Origin: Lithospermum erythrorhizon
Taxonomy: Eukaryota; Streptophyta; Magnoliopsida; Boraginales; Boraginaceae
Assembly (NCBI GenBank): GCA_019722365.1
Contig: JADFUC010001453.1
Coordinates: forward strand, 992,001-1,056,000
Reading direction: 5' to 3'
DNA: 64,000 bases
Shown here: one piece after another, positions 23,701-36,477 of the stretch
Layout of the letters: every line of letters starts with the position of its first letter
Position numbering within the stretch: the first letter of the stretch is position 1
Position numbers and translations under genes: made by a program
Notes under the pieces: generated by a model
Seen by the model: only the letters and a program-made list of their open reading frames with translations
Database searches by the model: none
Told to the model about the DNA's origin: nothing

Positions 23701-24495
23701 ACTATACGAGGAGAAATAAACCAATGCAGCATAAGTACTGGACGCCCCCATATCATAAAACACCACAAATCTCGATTCCTCAGTAAAATCCTTATCAATC
23801 CCATACTGCAACGCGGCCCCACAATGCTCGTTAACCAACGCCAACACCTTAATCCCGGCCAACTCAGCCGCAAGCAACAACCCCTTCCTCTCCGCAACCC
23901 CCATATAAGGCGGCACAGTCAACACCGCCTCCCTAACAACCCCCCTCACATGCACCTCACCCAAGCCCATCCCAAACCTCAACACCATCGCCACTAATTC
24001 CTCCGGCCCAAACTCCCCCAAATCAGTCCTAAAGCCGACCACACCGCGATTTTCCTCCAAAAAAACGTCGTTGCTTAAATAAAACTCCTTCATTCTGGTA
24101 ATTGTGTAATTATAGGGTTTTGATATGAAATCGCGGGGGTTGTAGAAGACTTTGGTTGGGTATCTAGCGAGGAGATTAGTGGCTTCTTCGCCGATTAATC
24201 GAGTGTTCGACTCGAATGCGACTAACGACGGGGTTTTGCGTTTGGACATTTCGTTAATCGCGATTGCAATCGGGGCTTGACCCGGTTTCAAGTTCACCAC
24301 CGCTACTTTTAACCATTCCGACCCGAGATCTATGCTTACTACTGCTGATTCCGATGATTTTAAGTTAATTAATAATAGGAAAATTGATAATGTTGAGGTT
24401 AATTGGAATAATAGGAAAATTGATTTGGGCTTGTGCGTTGTGATTGTGTAGATCTTGTTTGATGAAGGAGCTGGAGATTTGTAGTGTTCAATCAA
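17714..24495 (-). CDS. HSP70-17: ER-luminal HSP70-17 (GRP170/HYOU1-type large HSP70)
   Basis: Fourteen exons in transcription order: 24495-23659, 22975-22743, 22349-22190, 21924-21679, 21554-21418, 21338-21041, 20957-20796, 19783-19712, 19608-19508, 19421-19352, 18598-18542, 18460-18399, 18094-18022, 17917-17714. They encode 903 residues, near the plant HSP70-17 length of about 870. This is an ER HSP110/GRP170-like chaperone that acts as nucleotide exchange factor for BiP. A hydrophobic signal segment (about residues 27-48) precedes VVSIDLGSEWLKVAVV, the phosphate-1 loop. Further ATPase blocks are NEHCGAALQYGID and VELIGGATRVPKLK. The substrate domain (SLSRSSVLSLDRADAVIEIS) is followed by an acidic Ser/Thr/Asn-rich insert and a long helical region. 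The C-terminus is HDEL, the ER retrieval signal. Every junction keeps phase. An intron of 79 nt (21339-21417) is flanked by direct repeats. Confidence 0.95.
18968..19183. mobile_element. Stowaway-like MITE in an HSP70-17 intron
   Basis: The left end reads TA then CTCCTTGTCTCTTAGTAG, and the right end read in reverse complement is TA then CTACCAGTCTCTGAATAC, so the ends form an imperfect inverted repeat flanked by TA. TA duplication with a CTCC-type end is the Stowaway (Tc1/mariner MITE) pattern. The element is 216 bp, non-coding and lies in the intron between exons 18542-18598 and 19352-19421. Confidence 0.5.
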
Positions 24496-25518
24496 CTTTT
24501 TGTTCTACTTGTTTTATTTTTATTTACTCCGTATTTTTTATTCTCTACATTGAATCCTTCATGCTCATATTCAACTTTTTTTTGTACCTTTCTTTAAAAA
24601 AAAAATCATTTTATTGAACTTCATTTAAAATTAAAATTATAACTAAACACTTTATCCGATTGATTTTGAAATACTCCATATAATTTTAATCATTAATTAT
24701 TTTAAAAAACATAAAATCAAAACTTTGTTTTCATGACCTAAGCTTTGTTCACATGTCATATGGAGTAAAAGAATTGTATTTTCTAACTCTTAGATATGAT
24801 GACATAAATCAAAATGGCTCGTAAACACTACCTATGCTTTTTATTTGTTGTAGTAGTAGATATTGGGTTGCACTTCATCCTTGGATCGAAAACAACTTTC
24901 CTATTATTTCAAAAGACTTAACCTCCTTATTATTACACAAAGGTAAGCTTGCATATTATTACAAGAGGCTTAAATCAATTAGATGGAAGCGTGTTAGGAA
25001 CATAACACAGTTCAAATAATCAAAGCACTCCTTGTATTATCCCCAACATTTCAAATGTTCGTTAAGGAGTAACATATTTTAAGATCTTCATATTTAGCCC
25101 TGTTCCTCGAGCCATAAATCGATTATAAAATTTACCAAAGACATCACATTATATGGCCCTTCATTTTTCCTTTAGAGCTTTGAATTCACAAAACGATTTT
25201 TCATTTGATTATATGAATGATGATTATGCCAAGCATCTTCTCAAATTCAATTCAAATTAGCCAATGCCAACTAAGAATTATTTTGTACCAAAATCCAGAT
25301 TTATAAATTTATCTATTACTAATAGAATTTCAATAGACTTGATATAGTTCAATATTTCAAACATAAAGTACACCCTGAAGGCTTCTTTAGAAGCCATTCA
25401 CATACAGCTGATGCTTTGATCACTCATCGCAGAAACATATACTTCCCACGAATATCACATAGCAATCAGCCATTGACAAATATCATAGACTCTAGACGAC
25501 TCCAACACTTCCTGGAAG
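24496..25518. other. Intergenic region between HSP70-17 and polyamine oxidase
   Basis: AT-rich stretch holding the HSP70-17 promoter (left) and the polyamine oxidase 3' UTR (right); both genes are on the minus strand. I see no further gene or defined repeat. No ER-stress element (CCAAT-N9-CCACG) was recognised by eye. Confidence 0.5.
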
Positions 25519-28500
25519 TTACATGCGTGATATTAATAGAGGTACGGAGATGAGAGAATCTTCCCCCATGAGGGGCGAGAACAAATCTAAGCCCCCATAT
25601 CGTTCCAATACTCGCATTCTGCAATCTTCGGCAGCCATTAATCCAGTTGAGTAAGCACCATGAACGGAACCTGGGTAGTCCATACTTGTTGCTTCCCCGG
25701 CAAAGAAAATGTTATCCACAGGGATCCTGATCCTCTCATACAACTCGTGGGGTTTTCCTACCTTATCATAGCTGTAGGAACCTAGCGAGTTGACATCTGT
25801 GCCCCAATGTGAAACCAGATACTGAATCTGCAATTAAGTTTTGTAGTGTGTTGAGAGATGAGGGCAAGATTAGCAGAGCATTGATTCCGATTAGCTACTT
25901 ATTAGTCGAATTGTAATTATTGAAAACTACAATGGCATTGAGGTTGGAAGAGAAAGCAAATTTACCGGTTGAGATGCATTGGGGAGGATTTTTTGTAGTT
26001 GTGTGAAAGCAAAATTTGCAGCAGTTTCGTCCGACATCTTCTCTATATCCCGAGCCAATTGTCCTGCAGGCATATAAACAAGTACCGAGTGACCAGTGGC
26101 CTTGTGAAGATTAAGGAAGTAACTGCATCCATAAGTGGTCTCTGACACGACTCCCAAGAATTCTACATTTGGCCAAAAGACATCTTCAAAATGCAGCACT
26201 ATCTTATTCTCGATCCCCACTCCAAGTTCATTGATGGCGGACTCCTTCCACTCAGGTAATCTGGGCTCGAACTTAATGGAATTTGATTTCAGAACACCAA
26301 GAGGAACAGCAATCACAGCAGCATCCGCCACAAATGTTCTCCCATCTTCAACAGTTACTTTAACTCCATGATTACGCCTAACTACTTTTGTGACCCTTTA
26401 TATATGCATAACACAGTAACCCGTAAGTTAACGTTCCTGATTTTTTTTTTTAAATCTTACTGATCAACTATGCTGCTTTTACCTGTGGGATAAACGAATG
26501 TCAAGTCCTTTGGCAAGCGTGTTTATAACTGGTAGATATCCACGAACCATAAGTCCATGACCACCAGGCAGCAACTCCTCCTGTGCATATCAAATCAAGA
26601 TATGATTCAGGTGACGAAAGAGAAGTTCAAAGGGTGGCCATGCATCACCAAAAATCTAAATATAATGCAGGAAACATCATTTTCATTGTGAAGCTGGTTT
26701 TCTCTATCATGAAGGATTCAGCCATTTGTTGACAAACTCGATATGTTGAAACATCAAATCACTAGTTAAAGTAGTTGGCAAAACAGAAGTTTATGCCTAG
26801 TAACTGATACAAACCTCGTCCCAGCATTTTAATGATATTGTTTCCGAATCTGCAGCAAACCAACCCTCCATTCTGCAAAGATACCACTGCATTACCTTGT
26901 TGGCAAGACCCTCCAACCTGGAGTAGAATCAGATTTCAATGTTAGGAATTTCGGATACAGCAGGGTGGAATATAGAAAAGTTAAGGACAGAGCACAAAGT
27001 GAACCTCAAATCTGGCCTCCTATCGAAAACCATGGATATCGCTTGTTTCATAGACATGTCTTCGCCATACTCTTGTCTTATCTGATCAGTCTACAATAAG
27101 TGGAATACAAGAAGCAGATAAATAACATGCAAAACTTTTATCACTAACCAAAAGCGTACTAGTAAAGAAAATAAGATCAAATTCTTCCAAAGGACTGCAT
27201 GAATCCTTCGGTCGAGAAACATGGCATTCTTGTGGGAGATTCACAAATGTAATACCTCTTTCAAGACGTTCTCAAATGTTTCGCCGACCTTTGTGACTAA
27301 TTCTTGAGGTACTTGATTACCCTCCGTATCGTAAAGTGCATAGCTGAAGAAAGCAAACATCATGAGTCACAGTCAATGTTTAGAATTAATATGAAGTGCT
27401 GAAATTCATTCTTTGTTTCAAATGAAAAACAAATATTACAAAACATGGACCCCAGGCACGAACAATCTTTGATGCAGAATAGTCATCACTTATCATGAAT
27501 ATAAAATTGTAAATTACCTAACTATGCTCTAATTTACAACATTAACTTTGTGTGATTTATAAGTTTCAAGACTGCTGATTGCCAACAAGTTAGTTGAATA
27601 TGCACTAACTGTAATTTTTAAACAAACTGTAGTTTCCACGGATACTAAAATTTGGTTAAACACAAACCTCTCCAAGTCATGATCATATAAAACTGAGTTG
27701 TCCCCGCTGGTTCGATATAGAGGCAATCCTAGTCTCCCAATTACAGGTGCCAAAGGATTTTCTTTACAGACCCCATGTAACCTGCAATATAATAATAGCT
27801 TGTGAAAAAGTCATTACGAGATGGAAGACTGGGGGTAGAAAAGGAAGGAAAAGCATGGGATACCATGATGCACCAAGGTCAACTGGGAAACCAAAAGAAT
27901 AATCAGTGTGAACTCTGCCACCAATTCTATCTCTAGACTCCAGTACGACGACCTGTACAGAGATAATAATTTCACAATGTTTCCAATATAGGCAACAGAG
28001 AGTGTATCTACATATATTCGTACATCATACCTTAAAGGAAGCATCATGCAGGGCCCGAGCAGCAGCAATGCCAGCAAAACCACTTCCTATAACGATAACA
28101 GATGGTGTTCTGGCAAGCTTCCTTTCAGCAGCAGAGAAGCAAGGAACTATGTAGAAGAAAGTGAAGATCAATGAAAATACATACTAGTGCACTAAGTATA
28201 GCATGAGAAAATTAAAGGCGCTTCATGAACCGTATCATAAGTATAACACGGGATATTTATTAGAGCATGAGATTTTTTGGTATTATCTTTCATATGGTAA
28301 GGACGGAATACTGGAAATTTATCTGACTAATGAAATGATATTTCGTAAAAGAGAGAACCGTGTAAAACAAGGTAAAGAGTAGTGGCAATAGGAATGAATT
28401 CAAAATAGATGTTTATGGCCCTTAATCAAAAGTGTTTGTGTATATATCACCAATTACTAATAGCATTTCTTGCTTGTGAATTGGTCTAAAATTCAAACAA

Positions 28501-28850
28501 GAAGCACTAGTTTCCGAACTTCATTGAACTTTCTACAGCCAGTTCCATGGCCAAAGCATATATGTGAATATAGAGGATTAAGCATCTAAACTGATAATAC
28601 AATAGCCAACTAGTCTCAATCTTGTAACAGAAGAACTGCATCATGTTCTAGTAGTTTGATGTCCAAAGCATCTGAAAAATATATATACACTGAAAAATGG
28701 AGCTGCCAACTGCTAATACTAAAAGAAAAAAGAAAAACACAAAAAAAAAAAAAAAACATCCAAAGCTAAGACTTTTACATTACTAAGCAGTAACAAACAT
28801 AGATTAAGAAAATGCAAACCTTTTTGCAATTGACGATTACTCCTGTCCAT
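25519..28850 (-). CDS. PAO2: Peroxisomal FAD-dependent polyamine oxidase (PAO2/PAO3 clade)
   Basis: Ten exons in order: 28850-28820, 28146-28031, 27952-27864, 27781-27668, 27343-27256, 27090-27005, 26917-26815, 26580-26483, 26395-25966, 25827-25519. They give 487 residues, matching about 490 for Arabidopsis PAO2. The enzyme back-converts spermine and spermidine, releasing H2O2. The FAD dinucleotide-binding motif [15 protein letters not shown] follows a short N-terminus, then [18 protein letters not shown] and [17 protein letters not shown]. The block [12 protein letters not shown] and the C-terminal FAD-contact segment [19 protein letters not shown] are intact. The protein ends LLISRM; SRM is a variant type 1 peroxisomal targeting signal. 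All junction phases agree. The first coding exon is only 31 nt, so the ATG choice rests on frame and on the family's short variable N-terminus. Assignment to PAO2 rather than PAO3 is by overall resemblance only. Confidence 0.94.
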
Positions 28851-31800
28851 GATCTGATGCTCAATAAATTACTAAAATCAATTACTTAACTCCGATAATA
28901 ACGAAATTAAGCTTCCAAAATCAGAATTATCAAGGATGAAAAATAAAGGTGAATAATGAAGAATAAATATCAAAAGACAAGTAATGAAGTGATTTGAATT
29001 CGAATTAAAATAGCTCATACGTCTTAGTATCCTAAAAAACACTTTTTTCCCAAAATTGATAACAATAGTAATAGTTATAATAATACTAATACTAATATAC
29101 GAGTAATTAATTAAACCCCCAATTTCCCCTTAAGAAATTGTACCAAAATTGATGTCCGATTAAGAAATTGAATTATAGAAAATGGGTTTGAATAAATTAG
29201 GATAGGGGATCGGAGGAGGTGGAAGGATCTAGAGGAGGGGGGGGTGATCTTATGGTTGGTGATTGATTTGAGCTGAAGAGTTGGGTTAGCTAGATATTTA
29301 TTTATAGACTTCATCACATACTAGTTGTCAAACTTCATTATAATAATACTGTCATAATTCATTTATTTAATTTTTATTATATCAATCGACTAATAAAATT
29401 AGATAGTTAATACACATTGTACAATTATGAGTTTTCTGGTTGCACTTTATTAATAAAATATTTAAATAAAGTAATTTAGGATCAAAAATAAATATTTTTT
29501 ATTATCAAGTCAAATCTTTCTGTTAAATTAAATTGTAATTCGTACATTAATTTAATATTTAAATAGTCAACTCGCCAAATAAAAAAAAGTCTCTAGTCAA
29601 AAAGTCTATCTTTACCGGTTTCAACTGTTATTTAGAATTGAAGTCATATCCAAATGAAGATGATTGATGTAATAATTACTGTATAAAAAATACGAAATTG
29701 TTTATTATAAAAGCACCGCCCATTGTTAAGGTTAGAAACAAAAATATGTCTCATTTGTTGATCAATTACTAACAGGTCAATAAAATTTTGTTAATTGCTT
29801 ATGTTTTTTGAATAAAAATGGGGATCTACTATAAGTATTAATATTGTACAATTTGTGGACAACTTATTTAGTTATGTTAAGATTTGGTACATATACCCAG
29901 AAATGTGATATCACACTATATATACACTTTCTCCATTTCAAAATCAAATAGATTTTTTTCAAAAATAAAAATTCTTAAATAAATTACTATTTTGACTAAA
30001 TTGTCAGAGGATAAAATGTACATACAATTATTGAAAATAAACAAATTCAAATTTATATTAAACTATATATATTTCCAAACATTTTGGAATATACTCCTTC
30101 TGCTTCAAATTAATGGGGACTTTCTTACTTATTATATATATTATGAAAAAATATAATAAATTAATATTATGAAAATATTTTTAAAAACAAATCTAATAAT
30201 ATCAATTTTATATTTTTGAGTAAAGTTGAATAAAAATTAATTACACAAAATCGACAATGAACTCGAAACGTTAATTAATTTAAAATGAATGAAGTAATTA
30301 TAAATTAAATTGATCATGTCATCATAATTTTGATTTGATGATATGAAAAATTGATCTGACATTATTAATAACAGTTGTCAGACAAATTGTGGCAAATTGA
30401 TAATATGAAAAATTGATCGGACTCTAAAGAAGAAAGAAGCACGTGAAAATCACTTCTCTTATTGGACTCAGCTTTCCTCTTTTGTTGGTTTCACTTTCTT
30501 TCTCCGAAAATGACATTTTCCTGTGCCCTACTACACGTCTTGTCTATCGATGTTACGCGTCCTCATACAAATAGTGATGCTCACAATGAAATTGATTTAT
30601 TTTAATCCTTAATATTCTCGAGTAAGAAAATGTATAGTGAGATCTTTATATGGTTGACTTCAAGATATATTTTTTGGTTTAAAGGGGTTCTCATTTTGAT
30701 AAATCTTTTATGATTTAGTTCGTATATTTTACATATCTACAAGAGATTGTGTAGTTTTTTATTTTAATAATTAACTTTTTAATTTTAAATCAAATAAGTA
30801 TAATATATTTATGATATCTGATTAAGATATATAAATAAATTATATTTTCAATCTACTTTAGTCATTGATATAATAAAAATAAAATAAAAAATTGTTGAAT
30901 ATGTGTAAATTAAAGAAGAAGTTACTAATAAATACTATATGTTATTTTAATTGATAGTTTTTTTTCTTGAAATGTATTTTTTAACTTAAACAACTTTTTA
31001 TAGTATTTAACTAAAAATTACAATAAAGTAATATGATATACATATTTAGAAAATGAAGTCCAATTTTTTAAATTTTATTATTTGTGATAATAAGAAATAA
31101 ATGTTATCATGATTGGGGAGAGTCATTATAGCGTTTTCAATCAATGTCCCATACTTTTGGAGATGTGGTTATCTATAGCAACACTTGTAATACTTATGAT
31201 AATATGTTATTGTCATCAGTCTTTCAAAAGAGATAAATTGGTGAAAAGGTGTACAATAATCACAATATGCAAGAACCTAAGCCATGATGAAATAAGTAGA
31301 TCGAAGGAATCATTTCAATTATAATAAAAACAAAGGAATCAAAATAGACGAATAGAAAACAAACAATAATAAGGATAACAGATATATGATGTCCATTTAC
31401 AAATATCATAAATGTTGAAAACATCATTTAGAAATAATTTAAAGTTAAATACAAAATTGATATTGATTGTGTTGTCATTATGTTTTTTTAGGTACGCTAA
31501 TAAACGGACACAATTTAAGTTTCACAATTCTAAAGTTGTGAATGTTCAATCCATTTCATAAATAACTCTTTGTACCACGACATACTCTGGATAACTAACA
31601 CTTTCTAACATGGTCCTACTCCGATGCAAGATATCAATGGCGCCTAACGTTGGGGCCAGAAATCACGCGCTAGTTTACCACCAACCAATACGCATTTTGG
31701 AATGATCATTTGAAACCCCACAACATTAAATGAAATCACTTCAACATTTATCCATTGTTATACCTATCACAACACCAAGACACCGCCTATCACAAATATG

Positions 31801-32366
31801 GTTTAAGAGTCGCGATAAGTTGCACAACTTTAAAATCGACGATACTTCGGGCTTAAATTTAATGGTGAGATTAATATTATTTGATTATTATTTAACACGA
31901 TAATAGCACATACTCAAGCAATATGCACATCATGAAAAATAAAACAACCATACATGACTATTTAGATATACGATATGACCCTGAAAATAAATAGACCTAT
32001 CACAACACTTTAGAAAGTGTAATACTAATATAAGACCCTATTTCACCATTTTACAAAATGCAATCTTGGATTCTTCAACTTTTGAAAACTTTTAAGTTTA
32101 AGCAAATTTAGTCTCCCGCGAAGTCACTATTCAATGCCTCCAATAACAAAGACATTTATTTACTAGCCTAACTAAGATAAGACGCAAGCCAAGGGTAAAA
32201 TAAAATAAATACGACTCAGTTGGTCGTTTACAACGAATAAACGGTTCTCATATCGTATTTAAATAAAAATACAAAATTAAGTCATATCAAAATATCCCCT
32301 TTTCATTCTCATTATAATATATATATGCAAGAAATTAAATCACATGGCATAGATTTATACATATGT
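28851..32366. other. PAO 5' flank and AT-rich gene-free DNA
   Basis: The left 500 bases are probably polyamine oxidase leader and promoter. Beyond about 29300 the sequence is very AT-rich, with a probable Stowaway-like MITE (30094-30294) and no convincing coding frame. A 71-codon frame at 31109-31324 has no recognisable content. Confidence 0.5.
30094..30294. mobile_element. Stowaway-like MITE
   Basis: The element starts TA|CTCCTTCTGCTTCAAATTAATG. Its right end, in reverse complement, starts TA|CTTCATTCATTTTAAATTAATT, giving an imperfect inverted repeat flanked by TA on both sides. It is 201 bp and strongly AT-rich inside, as expected for Stowaway. The divergence of the ends lowers confidence. 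Confidence 0.45.
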
Positions 32367-34749
32367 TGAAATAACCCGTTACGCCTAAGCGATTAAATTA
32401 TATTATATATATATCGGTTGGTGGTGGGACCCAGAGATGGTATCAATAATTTCGGAATAATATCGATATACCGAGACTATTATTGACGGAAGAAGAACTT
32501 ACGCAAATAATACATTTGAAATCGTTGTCATTGAAGTTTTATGCCAAAAAGTGGAGAAATAACACCGCGAACCAAACGGGACTTAAACACCATTCTAGAA
32601 ATATCTCCCACCAACCCCTCCATCCACTATTCATCATCATCACATCTCACCCACCCCCTTTTTTCTCTCATTGTACGAACCCCTATCTCCCCTCTTGAAG
32701 CTCCATTTATTCAATTCATTTGTGGCTCGTTACTAAAGTTGGTTTTCATCTTCCCTCATCATCCTCTAAAGCACATCAAGGCAGTTAAATGTTGAATCTT
32801 GTCGATATTTCATAAGTTATGAAAGTTTGATTTTTATTTTGACTTTATGATTTCGAGAGTTTTAAATGGTATGAGGTTTCATCTAAGCTTGGATTATATG
32901 GTTAAGTGATAATAATCAATTTTTAAAAATAAAACGTTAAATGGAATAGTTGACTTTTTAGGTTGACTTTTTCCAAATTTTCTTAAATTGTATTATGTTA
33001 TTACGGGATCCAATATAGTTGTTTTGGAGTATAAGGCATTTTGATGTTGATTCGGAAGAGAGCATGCTAAGGTAGGATTTTGTGTTGATTAATATTTGGG
33101 CTTTGATTAAAGGTCATAGAAACGGATTAATTAGTCGGGAAATTGATTGTTGGATTGATTAGAAATTGCTTGTGAGTGTTGGAATCGAGATAGAGGGAAG
33201 CGGGCCTATATCGACAAGGTCAGTAGTCGGATTTTGTAGTTTTATTACTGCTTAAACGCGTGGGTAATCTTTTTTCCACCTGTAGTCAAGTTGGTAATTA
33301 AAAATTGTCGAGTTGGATAATTAAAACTAAAATGTGTTATGGTTAAGTTAAAACTTTAAGTCAGTTGACGACCTAAACCCTAAAATGGAATTGTTGTTGA
33401 ATACTAAAACGGGTTACGATCAGTAAGTAGTACTGTATTTTTATATGGACGCTGTGGACAGCGTGAGTCGCTGGAACTTGGATTAGCTAGGCGCAGATGT
33501 TTCATATTGTTAAATGAGGCGAGTATTTAACTCACCTGCGTAGATTAATTTACTTTCGTGAACGCGTTGGAATTTGACGATAATTATGAGCATTATTCTG
33601 GTATATGTTTCGTGTTGATTGCTTGTGTATTTATTGAGTTGATTTTCGGTGGCCGTGGTTGATCATTTCAGTCGTGATTGCCATATTGGATTGACATTGG
33701 GATGAGTTGTTTATGAGTTGTTGACATAGATGAGTCATTACCCGGTTTAAGGGTCTTGTACTGTACGAAAGGACATGTAGCTGGGCTTTGTACTCGGCAT
33801 GAGCGTGATGTATTTGCCTCGCTACGAGCGCGATGTTTAGCTTATATCGACGGATATAAGTTTCTCCTCGCAGGCCGAGGTTGATTGCTGTGCGCCTAGT
33901 TGTAGAACCGGTCTGGCGTCGAGTTGATCGAAGCCACAGTTGATATCATTGAAGCCGATTGAGTTGTTTAACAAGGGATCGAAAGCAACATCAGTTGGCT
34001 GGGTAGAGTTGTGGTCTTATTTCAGCTACGCCATCAAGCTTTCGAGACGCATGATTATGGTTGTATGTTCTTTAGTAGACCGCGCATGTTAGTTTGACGG
34101 GGCCTATAAATTTATGATAATTGTAATGTCGGTATTAGTATACTTTTATGATGCCAGCATGATTATGAACTCGCTAATGATATTCTCAATCTATAATGGC
34201 CTTAGATCATGTAGTATTCTGAAAAACATCTATCTATGTTTCTGCTAAATTAACGATTATTATGTTACGCTACGAGCGGGGCGTTACACTTTTTCATTAT
34301 TCGATAAGTACTCACTAAGCAGACTCATATCCTATTCAAGCATGGGCTTACATTTTTATTTGTGTCAACACAGCGGTGCATCAAAGATTGATCTGCTCGC
34401 AGGATCGGCTCAGTGCTTAGGTGAGAATGGGCAATGTGAGATCCTTACGCCTTCTTTTATTGTTTTGGTCAGAGTTTGGAATGTATGGTTTGCTTGTATT
34501 TGAGATTTCGTGATCAGACGGCTGGTCATTTTCAGACTTGACGTCATTGTGATATACTGAGGTTTTGTGCGGTTAAAATACCACGATGGATTATTTTCTT
34601 AAAAACCGTTTCTTCTCGCTTGTATGTTGCGTTATCAAGTTACAAAGAGGCGGTCTTTTTCAAATTGAAATATCCATCGATGGTGACTCTCCGTGTCCGT
34701 GACTTGACCTATTCTAACCTCGTATGGCCGACCAAGCATGGTCGTTACA
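32367..34749. mobile_element. Solo LTR of a large LTR retrotransposon
   Basis: The 2,383-bp block begins TGAAATAACCCGTTACG and ends ATGGTCGTTACA, that is TG...CA. It is flanked on both sides by the same 5-bp sequence TATGT (32362-32366 and 34750-34754), the target-site duplication left by integrase. The terminal TGaAATAACC and the reverse complement of the right end, TGTAACGACC, form a short imperfect inverted repeat. There is no primer-binding site, polypurine tract, gag-pol frame or second LTR, so it is a solo LTR formed by recombination. LTR length and the C/G-rich interior with ctacgagcg words suggest a Ty3/gypsy element, but that lineage call is inference. Confidence 0.78.
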
Positions 34750-35689
34750 TATGTATTAAATGATAATAGAAAATATGTGTTCATCTAATAATCCATGTTA
34801 AAATAAATATACTTTATAATTAATATTATCTATAAAATAGATACATTAATTATCTTGTTTTTACAAGTGTATAATTATATTTAAATAATTATTCCAAGTT
34901 AATATAAGTACTTACAAGTATTTATATTAAATTATACTTTATTTTAGTTTTAATGTTATATGTAATTTACCGACACTTTAATTAATATTAAAATTGGTAA
35001 TAACTAAATGAGAAAGTTTTAATCAATTTTCAAATCATTAAAAGTCATGACAAATATTGTTATACTCAAATAATGATTTGTGTGCATTAAAATTCAAAAA
35101 TTAAAATTACCAAAATAGAAAATCCTAATTAAATAGAATAATTCTTAGTTATGTAGATTTTAACCAAAACTCTACCACCAACTTCATCGGCTACTTCGAC
35201 CACCACCACCGGACATGATAGCCATGCGCCACCTCATTTTAAAGAGGATGATGTCAGCTTTCATTAGCCGTCGACGACGTCCCATCATGACACACCGACG
35301 CGCCTCACCTCCCAGCTGAAAGCGGGCGTGTCCTAATTTTGGTAGTTTTTCATTTTCGGTTTAATTCACCTATTTTTCAAAAGTGATTTGAATGACAAAA
35401 AATAGAAAGTCACACACATACAATGATCGCCAGTTATATTCATGTACTAATTAAATCGGTGATTGCGAAATCAAGGCCATTGAAATCAACGAGATACCGA
35501 ATCGATAGTTTTATGTTGATAATGTAAAACACAAATTGGAAAAAACTGAATCAATACAATTTCTATTTCAATTGATGGTTTAAAGAGGGAGGCTCATTAG
35601 TAACTTGTTAAGTTACTTGCTCGTTTAGTAATAAGTTAGTTAACGACTTAACGAGTTAACTATTTATCAAACGAATCAAGCTATTCGAA

Positions 35690-36079
35690 TCAAAACCAAG
35701 GGACTATATAAGGGAAAAGATGAAATGAAAAACCTAAGAATTTCATTTCATCCTCTCCCCAAAAGATTTCGTCGCCTCCCTCTCCCTTGTTTTTGAAGTC
35801 AAAAGTTTTGACTCAAATTCTGTCAATTGTCAGAGATTCTAGCAAGTCCAATAACGCATTCAATTGCTCTCGTGCGACTAACTCCCAAGCATTTCACTGA
35901 GGTGCTAAGTGATTCAACGGAGGATTCGAGATTGAAAGTTCATTATTTCCGCATTTGTAAGTACTCTCTCGTATTCATACACGCGTATGAACAATTATAT
36001 CATAATTCGTTATTATACATTTATTCGATCTTGGTTGCATTTTATTATTTTGCTACGGATGTTGCGTAAATTTCCAACA
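35690..36079 (+). mobile_element. Possible Ty1/copia LTR 3' portion
   Basis: A TATA-like ctatataaggg at about 35703 is followed by a C/T-rich leader-like stretch and ends ...aaatttccaaca at 36079. Many plant copia LTRs end TTTCCAACA and start TGTTGGAAA. No matching TGTTGG start, target-site duplication or downstream primer-binding site was found. Treat as tentative. Confidence 0.25.
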
Positions 36080-36315
36080 TGACTAACCCAAGAAATATAT
36101 CGCTACAACAATTGTCGCAACACGCATACCACGTACGTGAACCAATAAATATTGATTTCCGCACTATTATTGTAGCTAGTTTAAATTACTTGTATACTTG
36201 AAAAGTTTCAAAGAATGATATTCGATTATGACATCTGTATCAATAATACATGTTACTAATTTTCATCATCTTGTGAATGGTTGATTGTCCATTAATAGGA
36301 CTTATGACTAATTAG

Positions 36316-36477
36316 TTAGTTGTTTGAATTCTATAAAAGTGTTCTAATGACAATTGAAGTTATAAAACATTGCTATACACCGTATCCTAAAGTTGGTTTG
36401 TTATTTGAATTCTATAGAAGTGTTCTAATGACAATTGAAGTTATAAAACATTACTATACACCACAATTCTAAAGCTG
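36316..36477 (+). repeat. 81-bp tandem duplication
   Basis: Two adjacent copies share gttatttgaattctata, agtgttctaatgacaattga and agttataaaacatt, with a period of 81 bp (gaattctata at 36326 and 36407). Only a few substitutions separate them, so the duplication is relatively recent. Function unknown. Confidence 0.8.

Noticed and set aside
32483..32795. Overlapping 71- and 84-codon frames
   Set aside because: Both lie inside the solo LTR, which is non-coding. The Pro/His/Ser-rich content reflects a C-rich tract.
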